From positions 1 to 16,782 of the forward strand of contig JAIWOS010000098.1 in NCBI GenBank assembly GCA_020217265.1: 16,782 nt of DNA, read 5' to 3'. A model generated the notes under the pieces. That model was not told where the DNA came from. It did no database searches and saw only the letters and a program-made list of their open reading frames with translations. Position numbers and translations under genes: made by a program. The DNA is from Thiobacillus sp. GTDB lineage: Bacteria > Pseudomonadota > Gammaproteobacteria > Burkholderiales > Thiobacillaceae. How positions within the stretch are numbered: the stretch's first letter is position 1; each line of letters starts with the position of its first letter. Shown here in pieces: positions 9,358 through 16,782 of this stretch.

Positions 9358-10029
9358 CTAAACCTGTTCACTCGCGCTTGTCACGGCGGAATCCGTATTC
9401 ACGCGCGGGCTACGGCCCAGCAAATACACTTCCGAGCTGCGGTCGCGCGAGGCATCCGGCTTGCGGATCGCCACCTGCGTGAACGCGGCTTGCATCTGGC
9501 GCCGGAAATCCTCGAAACCGACGCCTTGAAAAACTTTGACGAGAAACGCCCCGTCGGGTTTCAGCCAATGTACCGCGAAATCGAGCGCCAGTTCGCACAA
9601 TTCATAATGGCGGGCCTGATCGCGCAGGCCAACCCCACTGATATTGGGCGCCATATCGCTTAATACAAGGTCAACGCGCCCCGATTGCAAGCGATCTTCC
9701 AGCCAGGTGAGTGCAGACGCCTGGGTAAAATCCCCTTCCAGACTCTCCACCCCCGGCATTGGCGCCACCGGCAGCAAGTCGATCGCGAGCACCCTGCCCT
9801 GCCGTTTCAGCTTCTGCACCGCCACCTGACACCAGCTCCCCGGGGCCGCCCCCAAGTCGACCACGGTCATCCCGGGTTTGAGCAGGCGGTCGCGCGCATC
9901 GATCTCAAGCAGCTTGTAGGCTGCCCGTGAGCGGTAACCGTCCATCTGCGCCTTCTTGACGTAGGGATCGGTCACATGCTCGTGCATCCAGGCGCTGCCC
10001 GATTTTGTGCGTTTGGGTTTCTGGGCCAT
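9358..10029 (-). CDS. rlmE: 23S rRNA (uridine-2'-O)-methyltransferase RlmE (FtsJ/RrmJ)
   Basis: RlmE methylates the 2'-O of U2552 in the A loop of 23S rRNA in late 50S assembly, using S-adenosylmethionine. The 223-residue protein has the SAM-binding motif [11 protein letters not shown] at 56-66 and the four-residue catalytic set Lys39 (in SRAAYKL), Asp125 (in SDMAPN), Lys165 (in FLVKVF) and Glu200 (in SSEVYLL). The C-terminal tail after 208 is Ser/Thr/Ala-rich and extends slightly past the E. coli protein. The ATG at 10029 gives the usual [15 protein letters not shown] start; its Shine-Dalgarno is weak. It is divergent from yhbY across 49 nt and is followed by ftsH, the same arrangement as in E. 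coli. Confidence 0.97.
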   Translation of the reverse strand: MAQKPKRTKSGSAWMHEHVTDPYVKKAQMDGYRSRAAYKLLEIDARDRLLKPGMTVVDLGAAPGSWCQVAVQKLKRQGRVLAIDLLPVAPMPGVESLEGDFTQASALTWLEDRLQSGRVDLVLSDMAPNISGVGLRDQARHYELCELALDFAVHWLKPDGAFLVKVFQGVGFEDFRRQMQAAFTQVAIRKPDASRDRSSEVYLLGRSPRVNTDSAVTSASEQV

Positions 10030-10048
10030 TTCTGCTTGCTCTATCGGC

Positions 10049-10054
10049 TACAAT
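10049..10054 (+). promoter_or_regulatory. -10-like TACAAT upstream of yhbY
   Basis: TACAAT lies 24 nt before the yhbY ATG and matches the sigma70 -10 at 5 of 6 positions. It is the same hexamer found at the carA promoter in this window. No good -35 is seen 16-18 nt upstream, where the rlmE start codon lies. Candidate only. Confidence 0.4.
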
Positions 10055-10078
10055 CCGGCCTCGATTGAAGGAATACGC

Positions 10079-10375
10079 ATGAAATCACTCTCTCCCGCCC
10101 AGCGGCAACACCTCAAAGGGCTGGCTCACGGCCTGCAGCCGGTGGTCATGATCGGGAACCAGGGCCTGACACCGGCCGTGCTGAAGGAAATCGAACGCAG
10201 TCTGGCCGCACACGAACTGATCAAGGTCAAGGCAGCCAGCGACGAAATCGAAACCCGGCGCGCCTGGATGGAGGAAATCTGCACCGCGACCGGCGCAGCG
10301 CCGGTGCAGCAGATCGGCAAGGTGCTGGTGCTCTACCGGGCGGGTGAAAAACCCGTCATTGCCCTGCCGAAATAA
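10079..10375 (+). CDS. yhbY: YhbY-type CRM-domain RNA-binding protein
   Basis: YhbY proteins are small single-domain CRM (CRS1-YhbY) RNA-binding proteins associated with pre-50S ribosomal particles. The 98-residue product has the start pattern SPAQRQHLKGLAHGLQPVV and the GxxG loop GNQG at 26-29 in MIGNQGLTPAVLKEIERSL. ELIKVK at 46-51 and the IGKVLVLYR strand at 79-87 complete the domain. The ATG at 10079 has AAGGA about 7 nt upstream. It is the only plus-strand gene here: divergent from rlmE, as in E. coli, and convergent with the small membrane protein, with only 8 nt between stop codons. A ribosome-assembly role is inferred from the family and from adjacency to rlmE. Confidence 0.93.
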   Translation: MKSLSPAQRQHLKGLAHGLQPVVMIGNQGLTPAVLKEIERSLAAHELIKVKAASDEIETRRAWMEEICTATGAAPVQQIGKVLVLYRAGEKPVIALPK

Positions 10376-10383
10376 GCCGGCGA

Positions 10384-10842
10384 TCAGCGGGCCAGCCCCG
10401 CGCGCCAGACCAGCAGCAAGCCCAGCGCGCTCTGGATCAGGTAAAGAATGCTCGACACACCGTGCCAGCGGGCAAAGCGGTCCGCGAACACGCTTTGCAT
10501 CACCGCCTGCGGCATCGCCTGATCCTTCAGTCCCTGCATGATGGGCGCAATGCCGAAGTGGCCGGCGACGGTCAGCGCCAGCATCAGCGCCACCGTCCAG
10601 AAAAACAGGGTTTTCAGGGCTGCGCCGCCGTCGCGCGCGATGCGGTAGACAAGCAGATAGACCGCGGCGGCCATGCCGATCCACGCGCCCAGCTCGAACA
10701 GCTTGCCGGCCAGACTGCCTGCCAGTTGCTTGTCGTCCAGGCTGGCGAACAACACCGGCGCGGCGACGTAGCCGATGGCCCACAGGCCGCCGATCCACAG
10801 CACCAGCAACACACCCGCAAGGCCGTCCCAGAAGCGCTTCAT
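10384..10842 (-). CDS. Small four-helix membrane protein, DUF4149-like
   Basis: This encodes a 152-residue integral membrane protein of unknown function. Four hydrophobic segments are visible at about 5-28, 47-66, 78-98 and 127-147. LLVLWIGGLWAIGYVAAPVLF near the N-terminus, with a following HFGIAPIM segment and an RFARWHGVSS stretch before the last helix, resembles the DUF4149 family; I recognise the pattern but cannot search for it. The ATG at 10842 lies 5 nt after the greA stop and has no Shine-Dalgarno (AACAAATG), so translation probably depends on coupling with greA. Its stop is 8 nt from the yhbY stop on the other strand. It occupies the place between greA and yhbY that is empty in E. 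coli. I assign no function. Confidence 0.8.
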   Translation of the reverse strand: MKRFWDGLAGVLLVLWIGGLWAIGYVAAPVLFASLDDKQLAGSLAGKLFELGAWIGMAAAVYLLVYRIARDGGAALKTLFFWTVALMLALTVAGHFGIAPIMQGLKDQAMPQAVMQSVFADRFARWHGVSSILYLIQSALGLLLVWRAGLAR

Positions 10843-10847
10843 TTGTT

Positions 10848-11324
10848 TTATTTGTACTGCACGTCGAGCACTTCGTACTGGCGCACGCCGCCGGGCGCCT
10901 GCACGTCGACCGTATCGCCCGCATATTTCCCAATCAGGGCGCGGGCAATGGGCGAAGACACGGAAATCTTGCCCAGCTTGATGTCAGCCTCGTCGTCGCC
11001 GACGATCTGGTAGACGACGGTTTCGCTCGATTCGATGTCCTCCAGTTCGACGGTGGCGGCGAACACGATGCGGCCATCGGCATCGAGCGTGGTCGGGTCG
11101 ATGATCTGTGCGTTCGAGAGCTTGCCTTCGAGCTCAGCGATGCGGCCTTCGATGAAGCCCTGCTTTTCCTTGGCGGCGTCGTATTCGGCGTTTTCCGACA
11201 GGTCGCCCTGCGCGCGCGCTTCGGCGATCGCCTGGATGATGGCGGGCCGCTCGACGGTTTTCAGATGGTGCAGCTCGATGCGGAGTTTCTCCGCACCCAC
11301 GACGGTAAGAGGAAATTTGCTCAT
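10848..11324 (-). CDS. greA: Transcription elongation factor GreA
   Basis: GreA binds RNA polymerase through its secondary channel and stimulates cleavage of backtracked RNA, freeing arrested complexes. The 158-residue protein has exactly the usual length. The N-terminal coiled-coil hairpin (about 10-75) carries the acidic tip [14 protein letters not shown] at 40-53, with Asp41 and Glu44 in the catalytic positions. The C-terminal FKBP-like domain includes [17 protein letters not shown] and ends EVLDVQYK. The ATG at 11324 lacks a clear Shine-Dalgarno. It lies 21 nt after carB and 5 nt before the DUF4149-like gene, so it appears to be third in a carAB-greA operon. Confidence 0.97.
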   Translation of the reverse strand: MSKFPLTVVGAEKLRIELHHLKTVERPAIIQAIAEARAQGDLSENAEYDAAKEKQGFIEGRIAELEGKLSNAQIIDPTTLDADGRIVFAATVELEDIESSETVVYQIVGDDEADIKLGKISVSSPIARALIGKYAGDTVDVQAPGGVRQYEVLDVQYK

Positions 11325-11345
11325 GATTAAATCGTTTGGTTCGGC

Positions 11346-14300
11346 TCAGTGCAGCCGCTGGTGCAAGGACTGCAAGGAATAGACTTCGAGTTCGCTGCCG
11401 TGGCGCATGCCCAGGCAGGCGGCGTAGGCGCCGGCCAGCGTGGTGAAGTAGACCACCCGGCGCGCCAGCGCCTCGGCGCGGATGGCGTAGGAATCCTTCA
11501 CCGCCTTCTTGTCCTCGACGACATTGACGATGAAGTCGATGTCGCCGTTCTTGATCATGTCGACGATGTGCGGGCGGCCTTCCTTGACCTTGTTGACCAC
11601 CGCCACCGGTATGCCGGCAGATTCGATGGTCTGCGCCGTGCCACGGGTGGCAACCAGGCTGAAGCCGAGGTCGCGCAGGCCCTGCGCCACTTCGACGATG
11701 GCACCACGTTCGCCCGAGCGCACGCTGATGAAAGCGCGCCCGCCCGCACGCGGCAGCCCGTCGCTCGACGCGAGCTGCGACTTGACGAAGGCCTCGCCGA
11801 AATTGTCGCCCACCCCCATGACCTCGCCGGTCGATTTCATCTCGGGGCCGAGGATGGTGTCGACGCCCGGGAACTTGCGGAACGGGAACACCGCTTCCTT
11901 GACCGAGAAATACGGCGGGATGATTTCCTGCGTGAAGCCCTGCGACGCGAGCGAAATGCCCGCCATCGCGCGGGCGGCGATCTTGGCGAGCGGCGCGCCG
12001 ATGGCCTTGGACACGTAGGGCACGGTGCGCGACGCGCGCGGGTTCACTTCGAGCACGTACACCGTCTCGCCCTGGATCGCGAACTGCACGTTCATGAGGC
12101 CGCACACTTTCAGCGCCTTTGCCATCGCCACCGTCTGCCGGCGCAGTTCGTTCTGGATGTCCTGCGACAGGCTGTACGGCGGCAGCGAGCACGCCGAGTC
12201 GCCCGAGTGCACGCCGGCCTGCTCGATGTGCTGCATGATGCCGCCGATCACCACCTGCTCGCCGTCCGACAGGGCATCCACATCCACCTCGATGGCGTCG
12301 TTGAGGAAGCGGTCGAGCAGCACCGGGCTGTCGTTCGACACCTTCACCGCCTCGGTCATGTAGCGGCGCAGGTCGGCTTCCTCGCGCACGATTTCCATGG
12401 CGCGCCCGCCCAGCACGTAGGAAGGGCGCACCACCAGCGGATAGCCGATTTCCTCGGCCATGCGGATGGCGCTGTCGGGGTTGCGCGCGGTGCGGTTGGG
12501 CGGCTGCTTCAAGCCCAGATCATGCAGCATCTGCTGGAAGCGTTCGCGGTCTTCGGCGGCGTCGATCATGTCCGGGCTGGTCCCGATGATGGGCACGCCG
12601 TTCTTTTCCAGGTCGCGCGCGAGCTTGAGCGGCGTCTGCCCGCCGTACTGCACGATCACGCCGACGGGCTTTTCGATGCGCACGATTTCCAGCACGTCTT
12701 CCAGCGTCAGCGGCTCGAAATACAGGCGGTCGGAGGTGTCGTAATCGGTCGAAACGGTTTCCGGGTTGCAGTTGACCATGATGGTCTCGAAACCGGATTC
12801 TCGCAGGCTCAGCGCTGCGTGCACGCAGCAGTAGTCGAATTCGATACCCTGGCCGATGCGGTTCGGCCCGCCGCCCAGCACCATGATTTTCTTGCGGTCT
12901 GTCGGGCGCGATTCGCACTCTTCCTCGTAGGTCGAGTACATATACGCGGTCTGCGTGGCGAATTCCGCCGCGCAGGTATCGACCCGCTTGTACACCGGAT
13001 GGATCGCCAGCGCATGGCGATGCGCGCGCACGGCGTGCTGGTCAGTGCCCAGAAGTTTTGCAAGTCGGCGGTCGGAAAAACCCGCGCGCTTCAATCCGCG
13101 CAGTTCATCGGCGCCGAGTTCGGTCAGCGCACGTCCAGCGAGCGCCGTTTCCATTTCGATGAGCTGCTGAATCTGGTCGAGGAACCACGGATCGATTTTC
13201 GACACGGCGAAAATCTCGTCCAGCGTCATGCCGACGCGGAAGGCATCGCCCACGTACCAGATGCGCTCGGGGCCGGGCGACATCAGTTCGGCTTCGATTT
13301 CCTCGCGGTCGGCGGTTTTGGGGTCGAAACCGTCGGCGCCGACTTCGAGGCCGCGCAGCGCTTTCTGCAGGGACTCCTGGAAGGTGCGCCCCATCGCCAT
13401 CACCTCGCCCACCGACTTCATCTGCGTGGTCAGGCGGTCGTCGGCCTGCGGAAATTTCTCGAAGGCGAAACGCGGAATCTTGGTGACGACGTAATCGATC
13501 GACGGCTCGAACGACGCCGGTGTCGCGCCGCCGGTGATGTCGTTCTGCAATTCGTCGAGCGTGTAGCCGATGGCGAGCTTGGCGGCGATTTTCGCAATCG
13601 GAAAGCCGGTCGCCTTCGACGCCAGCGCGCTGGAGCGCGACACGCGCGGATTCATCTCGATCACCACCATGCGGCCATCGACCGGATTGATCGCGAACTG
13701 CACGTTGGAGCCGCCGGTGTCCACCCCGATCTCGCGCAGCACCGCCAGCGAGGCGTTGCGCATGATCTGGTATTCCTTGTCGGTGAGCGTCTGCGCGGGC
13801 GCGACAGTGATCGAGTCGCCGGTGTGCACGCCCATCGGGTCGAGGTTCTCGATCGAGCAGATGATGATGCAGTTGTCCTTGCGGTCGCGCACCACCTCCA
13901 TCTCGTACTCTTTCCAGCCGAGCAGCGATTCCTCGATCAGGAGCTCGTGGGTGGGCGAAGCTTCCAGCCCGCGCTCGCAGATGGCGACGAATTCGTCCTT
14001 GTTGTAGGCGATGCCGCCGCCCGAGCCGCCCATGGTGAACGACGGACGGATGATGGTCGGGAAACCGAGCACGGCCTGCACCTGCAAGGCTTCTTCCATG
14101 CTGTGCGCGATGGACGAACGCGCGGAACCGAGACCCAGCTTGGTCATCGCCGCCTTGAATTTTTCGCGGTCCTCGGCCTTGTCGATTGCCTCCTTGGACG
14201 CGCCGATCATTTCGACGCCGTACTTTTCCAGCACGCCGTGTTTGGCGAGATCGAGTGCGCAGTTCAACGCCGTCTGACCGCCCATGGTCGGCAAGAGCGC

Positions 14301-14552
14301 GCTGGGGCGCTCCTTGGCAATGATCTTTTCGACCACCTGCCAGGTGATCGGCTCGATGTAGGTCACGTCGGCCATGTCCGGGTCGGTCATGATCGTCGCC
14401 GGATTGCTGTTGACGAGGATGACCTTGTAGCCTTCTTCGCGCAGCGCCTTGCAGGCCTGCGCGCCGGAGTAGTCGAACTCGCACGCCTGCCCGATGACGA
14501 TGGGGCCGGCGCCGATGATGAGGATGCTGGAAAGGTCGGTACGCTTGGGCAT
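11346..14552 (-). CDS. carB: Carbamoyl-phosphate synthase large subunit
   Basis: CarB makes carbamoyl phosphate from bicarbonate, two ATP and ammonia channelled from CarA, for arginine and pyrimidine synthesis. The 1068-residue protein is full length (E. coli 1073). It has two homologous ATP-grasp halves: one at about 1-400 with [13 protein letters not shown] at 168-180 and [10 protein letters not shown] at 299-308, and one at about 555-930 with [13 protein letters not shown] at 708-720 and EVNPRASRT at 835-843. An oligomerisation domain lies between them. The C-terminal MGS-like allosteric domain runs from about 931. Compared with E. coli effector residues, Thr969, Thr972, Lys988 and Asn1010 are kept, but Val1012 replaces Thr1017 and Arg949 replaces Lys954. 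The ATG at 14552 is 2 nt after the carA stop, so the two are tightly coupled. Confidence 0.98.
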   Translation of the reverse strand: MPKRTDLSSILIIGAGPIVIGQACEFDYSGAQACKALREEGYKVILVNSNPATIMTDPDMADVTYIEPITWQVVEKIIAKERPSALLPTMGGQTALNCALDLAKHGVLEKYGVEMIGASKEAIDKAEDREKFKAAMTKLGLGSARSSIAHSMEEALQVQAVLGFPTIIRPSFTMGGSGGGIAYNKDEFVAICERGLEASPTHELLIEESLLGWKEYEMEVVRDRKDNCIIICSIENLDPMGVHTGDSITVAPAQTLTDKEYQIMRNASLAVLREIGVDTGGSNVQFAINPVDGRMVVIEMNPRVSRSSALASKATGFPIAKIAAKLAIGYTLDELQNDITGGATPASFEPSIDYVVTKIPRFAFEKFPQADDRLTTQMKSVGEVMAMGRTFQESLQKALRGLEVGADGFDPKTADREEIEAELMSPGPERIWYVGDAFRVGMTLDEIFAVSKIDPWFLDQIQQLIEMETALAGRALTELGADELRGLKRAGFSDRRLAKLLGTDQHAVRAHRHALAIHPVYKRVDTCAAEFATQTAYMYSTYEEECESRPTDRKKIMVLGGGPNRIGQGIEFDYCCVHAALSLRESGFETIMVNCNPETVSTDYDTSDRLYFEPLTLEDVLEIVRIEKPVGVIVQYGGQTPLKLARDLEKNGVPIIGTSPDMIDAAEDRERFQQMLHDLGLKQPPNRTARNPDSAIRMAEEIGYPLVVRPSYVLGGRAMEIVREEADLRRYMTEAVKVSNDSPVLLDRFLNDAIEVDVDALSDGEQVVIGGIMQHIEQAGVHSGDSACSLPPYSLSQDIQNELRRQTVAMAKALKVCGLMNVQFAIQGETVYVLEVNPRASRTVPYVSKAIGAPLAKIAARAMAGISLASQGFTQEIIPPYFSVKEAVFPFRKFPGVDTILGPEMKSTGEVMGVGDNFGEAFVKSQLASSDGLPRAGGRAFISVRSGERGAIVEVAQGLRDLGFSLVATRGTAQTIESAGIPVAVVNKVKEGRPHIVDMIKNGDIDFIVNVVEDKKAVKDSYAIRAEALARRVVYFTTLAGAYAACLGMRHGSELEVYSLQSLHQRLH

Positions 14553-14554
14553 GA

Positions 14555-15694
14555 TCAGGACGCCGCTTTGTGCTCAGCCATGAGCTGGATGAATCGGTCG
14601 AACAGGGGGCTCATGTCGTGCGGGCCGGGACTCGCTTCCGGATGCCCCTGGAAGCTGAAGGCGGGCGCATCGGTGCGGGCGATGCCCTGCAGGCTGCCGT
14701 CGAACAGCGAGACGTGCGTGCTGCGCAGGGTGGCAGGCAGGGTCGCCGCATCCACCGCGAACCCGTGGTTCTGGCTGGTGATGGCGACACGGCCGCTGTC
14801 GAGATCCTTGACCGGGTGGTTGGCGCCATGATGGCCGAACTTCATCTTGACGGTTTTCGCGCCGGAGGCGAGCGCAAGCAACTGGTGGCCGAGGCAGATG
14901 CCGAAGGTGGGAATCCCGGCCGCGACCAGCTCGCCGATGGCGCGAATCGCGTAGGCGCAGGGTTCCGGGTCGCCCGGCCCGTTCGACAGGAAAATTCCAT
15001 CCGGTTCGAGGGCCAGCGCTTCCCCGGTCGTGGCGGTGGCCGGCAGCACGGTGAGCCGGCAGCCGCGCTCCGCCAGCATGCGCAGGATGTTGTGCTTGAC
15101 GCCGTAATCGAAGGCAACGACGTGAAAGCGCGGCGCGGCCTGCTCGCCGTATCCGCGCCCGAGCTTCCATTCGGTTTCCGTCCAGTCGTAGCGGACAGGC
15201 GTCGTCACCACCCGGGCGAGGTCCATGCCGGCAAGCCCGGGGAAGGCACACGCGGCTTCCAGCGCCCTTGCCTCGTCGACCTCGCCAGCCATGATGCAGC
15301 CGCTCTGCGCGCCCGTCTCGCGCAGAATTCGCGTGAGGCGCCGGGTATCGATGTCGGCGATGGCGACGATGTTCTGGCTCTTCAGGTAATCCGGCAGCGA
15401 CTGACTGGCGCGGAAGTTCGAATAGCGGCGCGGCACGTCGCGCACCACCAGGCCCGCCGCGTGGATACGGTCGGATTCCACATCCTCGGCGTTGACGCCG
15501 GTGTTGCCGATGTGCGGATAGGTCAGCGTGACGATCTGCCGCGAATACGAGGGGTCGGTGAGGATTTCCTGATAGCCGGTCATCGCCGTATTGAAGACCA
15601 CCTCGCCGGACGTCACCCCGTCGGCGCCGATGGAGATGCCCCGAAAAACCGAACCGTCAGCAAGAACAAGGATGGCAGGCTGGGTTCGTGACAA
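14555..15694 (-). CDS. carA: Carbamoyl-phosphate synthase small (glutaminase) subunit
   Basis: CarA hydrolyses glutamine and passes ammonia to CarB. I read 379 residues from a TTG at 15694, which has GGAG about 6 nt upstream and gives the family-like start [23 protein letters not shown] at 15742 would add 16 residues but lies in the loop region of a leader hairpin. The N-terminal domain includes [21 protein letters not shown] (30-50). The class I glutamine amidotransferase domain has the nucleophile Cys267 in GICLGHQ and the His351/Glu353 pair in [13 protein letters not shown] sigma70-like promoter and a long hairpin precede it. carB follows after 2 nt. The non-ATG start may help limit translation. 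Confidence 0.96.
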   Translation of the reverse strand: MSRTQPAILVLADGSVFRGISIGADGVTSGEVVFNTAMTGYQEILTDPSYSRQIVTLTYPHIGNTGVNAEDVESDRIHAAGLVVRDVPRRYSNFRASQSLPDYLKSQNIVAIADIDTRRLTRILRETGAQSGCIMAGEVDEARALEAACAFPGLAGMDLARVVTTPVRYDWTETEWKLGRGYGEQAAPRFHVVAFDYGVKHNILRMLAERGCRLTVLPATATTGEALALEPDGIFLSNGPGDPEPCAYAIRAIGELVAAGIPTFGICLGHQLLALASGAKTVKMKFGHHGANHPVKDLDSGRVAITSQNHGFAVDAATLPATLRSTHVSLFDGSLQGIARTDAPAFSFQGHPEASPGPHDMSPLFDRFIQLMAEHKAAS

Positions 15695-15719
15695 GGGGCG
15701 CTCCGTAGGACAGGTGACA

Positions 15720-15757
15720 AAATTCAGGCGAGCCGCTCGCACGGCCCGCCTGAATTT
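15720..15757 (-). promoter_or_regulatory. Long hairpin in the carA 5' leader
   Basis: An 11-bp perfect stem (aaattcaggcg with cgcctgaattt) is continued, past a single mismatch, by four more pairs (gccg/cggc) around a 6-nt loop. On the minus strand it ends in AATTTTG, a short U-tract. If the promoter at 15769-15797 is right, transcription starts only a few nucleotides before this hairpin, which then forms the 5' end of the carAB mRNA. It could be an attenuator, an mRNA-stabilising cap, or a terminator for read-through from grx. Confidence 0.6.
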
Positions 15758-15768
15758 GAATGCCCCGA

Positions 15769-15797
15769 ATTGTACCCGATCCGGCTTCGCCCATCAA
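15769..15797 (-). promoter_or_regulatory. Sigma70-type promoter of carAB
   Basis: On the minus strand TTGATG (15797-15792, 4/6 to TTGACA) and TACAAT (15774-15769, 5/6 to TATAAT) are separated by exactly 17 bp. The predicted start is near 15761-15763, giving a leader of about 67 nt before the TTG start codon of carA. It lies between grx and carA, the expected place. Confidence 0.7.
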
Positions 15798-15825
15798 CGC
15801 CGGACACCGGAACCCACGGCCGGTT

Positions 15826-16080
15826 TCAGGGCTGCAGGTGATCCAGCCCGCCGTCCATGTCGAGCTCGGTCAGCTCGGTGAAACCGCCGATGCACCGGCC
15901 CTCGATCATGATCTGCGGCACGGTGCGCGCGCCGTTGGTGTCGACCATGAATTGCTGCATCGCGGCGCGATCGAGATCGATGCGCACTTCGTCGTAGGCG
16001 ATGCCGCGCTTGTCGAGAAAGGCCTTGGCCTTGACGCAGATGGGGCAGGTGCCGGTGCTGTAAACCTTGACGGCGTTCAT
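15826..16080 (-). CDS. grxC: Glutaredoxin (GrxC-like) with a CPIC active site
   Basis: Class I glutaredoxins reduce disulfides and glutathione mixed disulfides using glutathione. The 84-residue protein has the thioredoxin-fold order of E. coli Grx3: a VKVYSTGTCPIC strand and active site (Cys12, Cys15), the cis-proline motif TVPQI at 53-57, and the glutathione-binding IGGFTEL at 64-70 followed by LDMDGGLDHL. The active site reads CPIC rather than the usual CPYC, so the aromatic residue is missing. The ATG at 16080 has AGGA upstream and lies 13 nt after dapB, suggesting a dapB-grx operon. Family assignment is firm; the Grx3 subtype is by resemblance. Confidence 0.9.
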   Translation of the reverse strand: MNAVKVYSTGTCPICVKAKAFLDKRGIAYDEVRIDLDRAAMQQFMVDTNGARTVPQIMIEGRCIGGFTELTELDMDGGLDHLQP

Positions 16081-16093
16081 GCGGTTTTCCTGT

Positions 16094-16782
<689 letters not shown>

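Noticed and set aside
11349..14831. A plus-strand open frame of 1160 codons opposite carB and the end of carA
   Set aside because: Its length comes from the high-GC codon use of carB, which leaves few stop triplets in this antisense frame. The translation is rich in Arg, His, Asp and Gly with no recognisable domain, and carB/carA on the other strand are unambiguous.
15695..15742. A longer carA from a GTG at 15742
   Set aside because: That GTG lies in the leader hairpin, has no Shine-Dalgarno, and adds 16 residues not typical of CarA. The TTG at 15694 has GGAG at good spacing.

Overview
This is a GC-rich, densely packed chromosomal segment whose gene families and gene order point to a betaproteobacterium. 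The evidence is the rlmE-ftsH-folP-glmM-pstSCAB block together with the dapB/carAB/greA block and the tpiA-secG-tRNA-Leu block. A Thiobacillus/Nitrosomonadales-like member is plausible, but species cannot be fixed from the sequence alone. All genes lie on the minus strand except yhbY.

Layout in the direction of transcription (high to low coordinate): dapB (cut by the window edge) and a class I glutaredoxin; then carA-carB-greA and a small four-helix membrane protein of the DUF4149 type; then yhbY on the opposite strand, convergent with the membrane protein and divergent from rlmE; then rlmE-ftsH, folP-glmM, pstS-pstC-pstA-pstB, tpiA-secG and tRNA-Leu(GAG). No stretch longer than about 130 bases lacks a gene. 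I see no insertion sequence, phage gene, CRISPR array or restriction/defence island.

Functionally this is core housekeeping: lysine/peptidoglycan precursor synthesis (dapB), carbamoyl phosphate for arginine and pyrimidines (carAB), transcript cleavage (greA), ribosome maturation (rlmE, yhbY), membrane proteolysis (ftsH), folate (folP), amino-sugar precursors (glmM), high-affinity phosphate uptake (pstSCAB), glycolysis (tpiA) and protein export (secG).

The most informative parts are the short intergenic regions. There is a Pho box with a correctly placed -10 in front of pstS, and an intrinsic terminator/attenuator between pstS and pstC. A strong hairpin follows pstB, where phoU is often found in relatives but is absent here. 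A UUCG-loop terminator abuts the folP start codon. A sigma70-type promoter precedes carA, with a long leader hairpin at the predicted 5' end of its transcript. I did not find an undescribed multi-gene system; the findings are mainly about regulation and a few unusual residues (CPIC in the glutaredoxin, Val in the CarB effector pocket).
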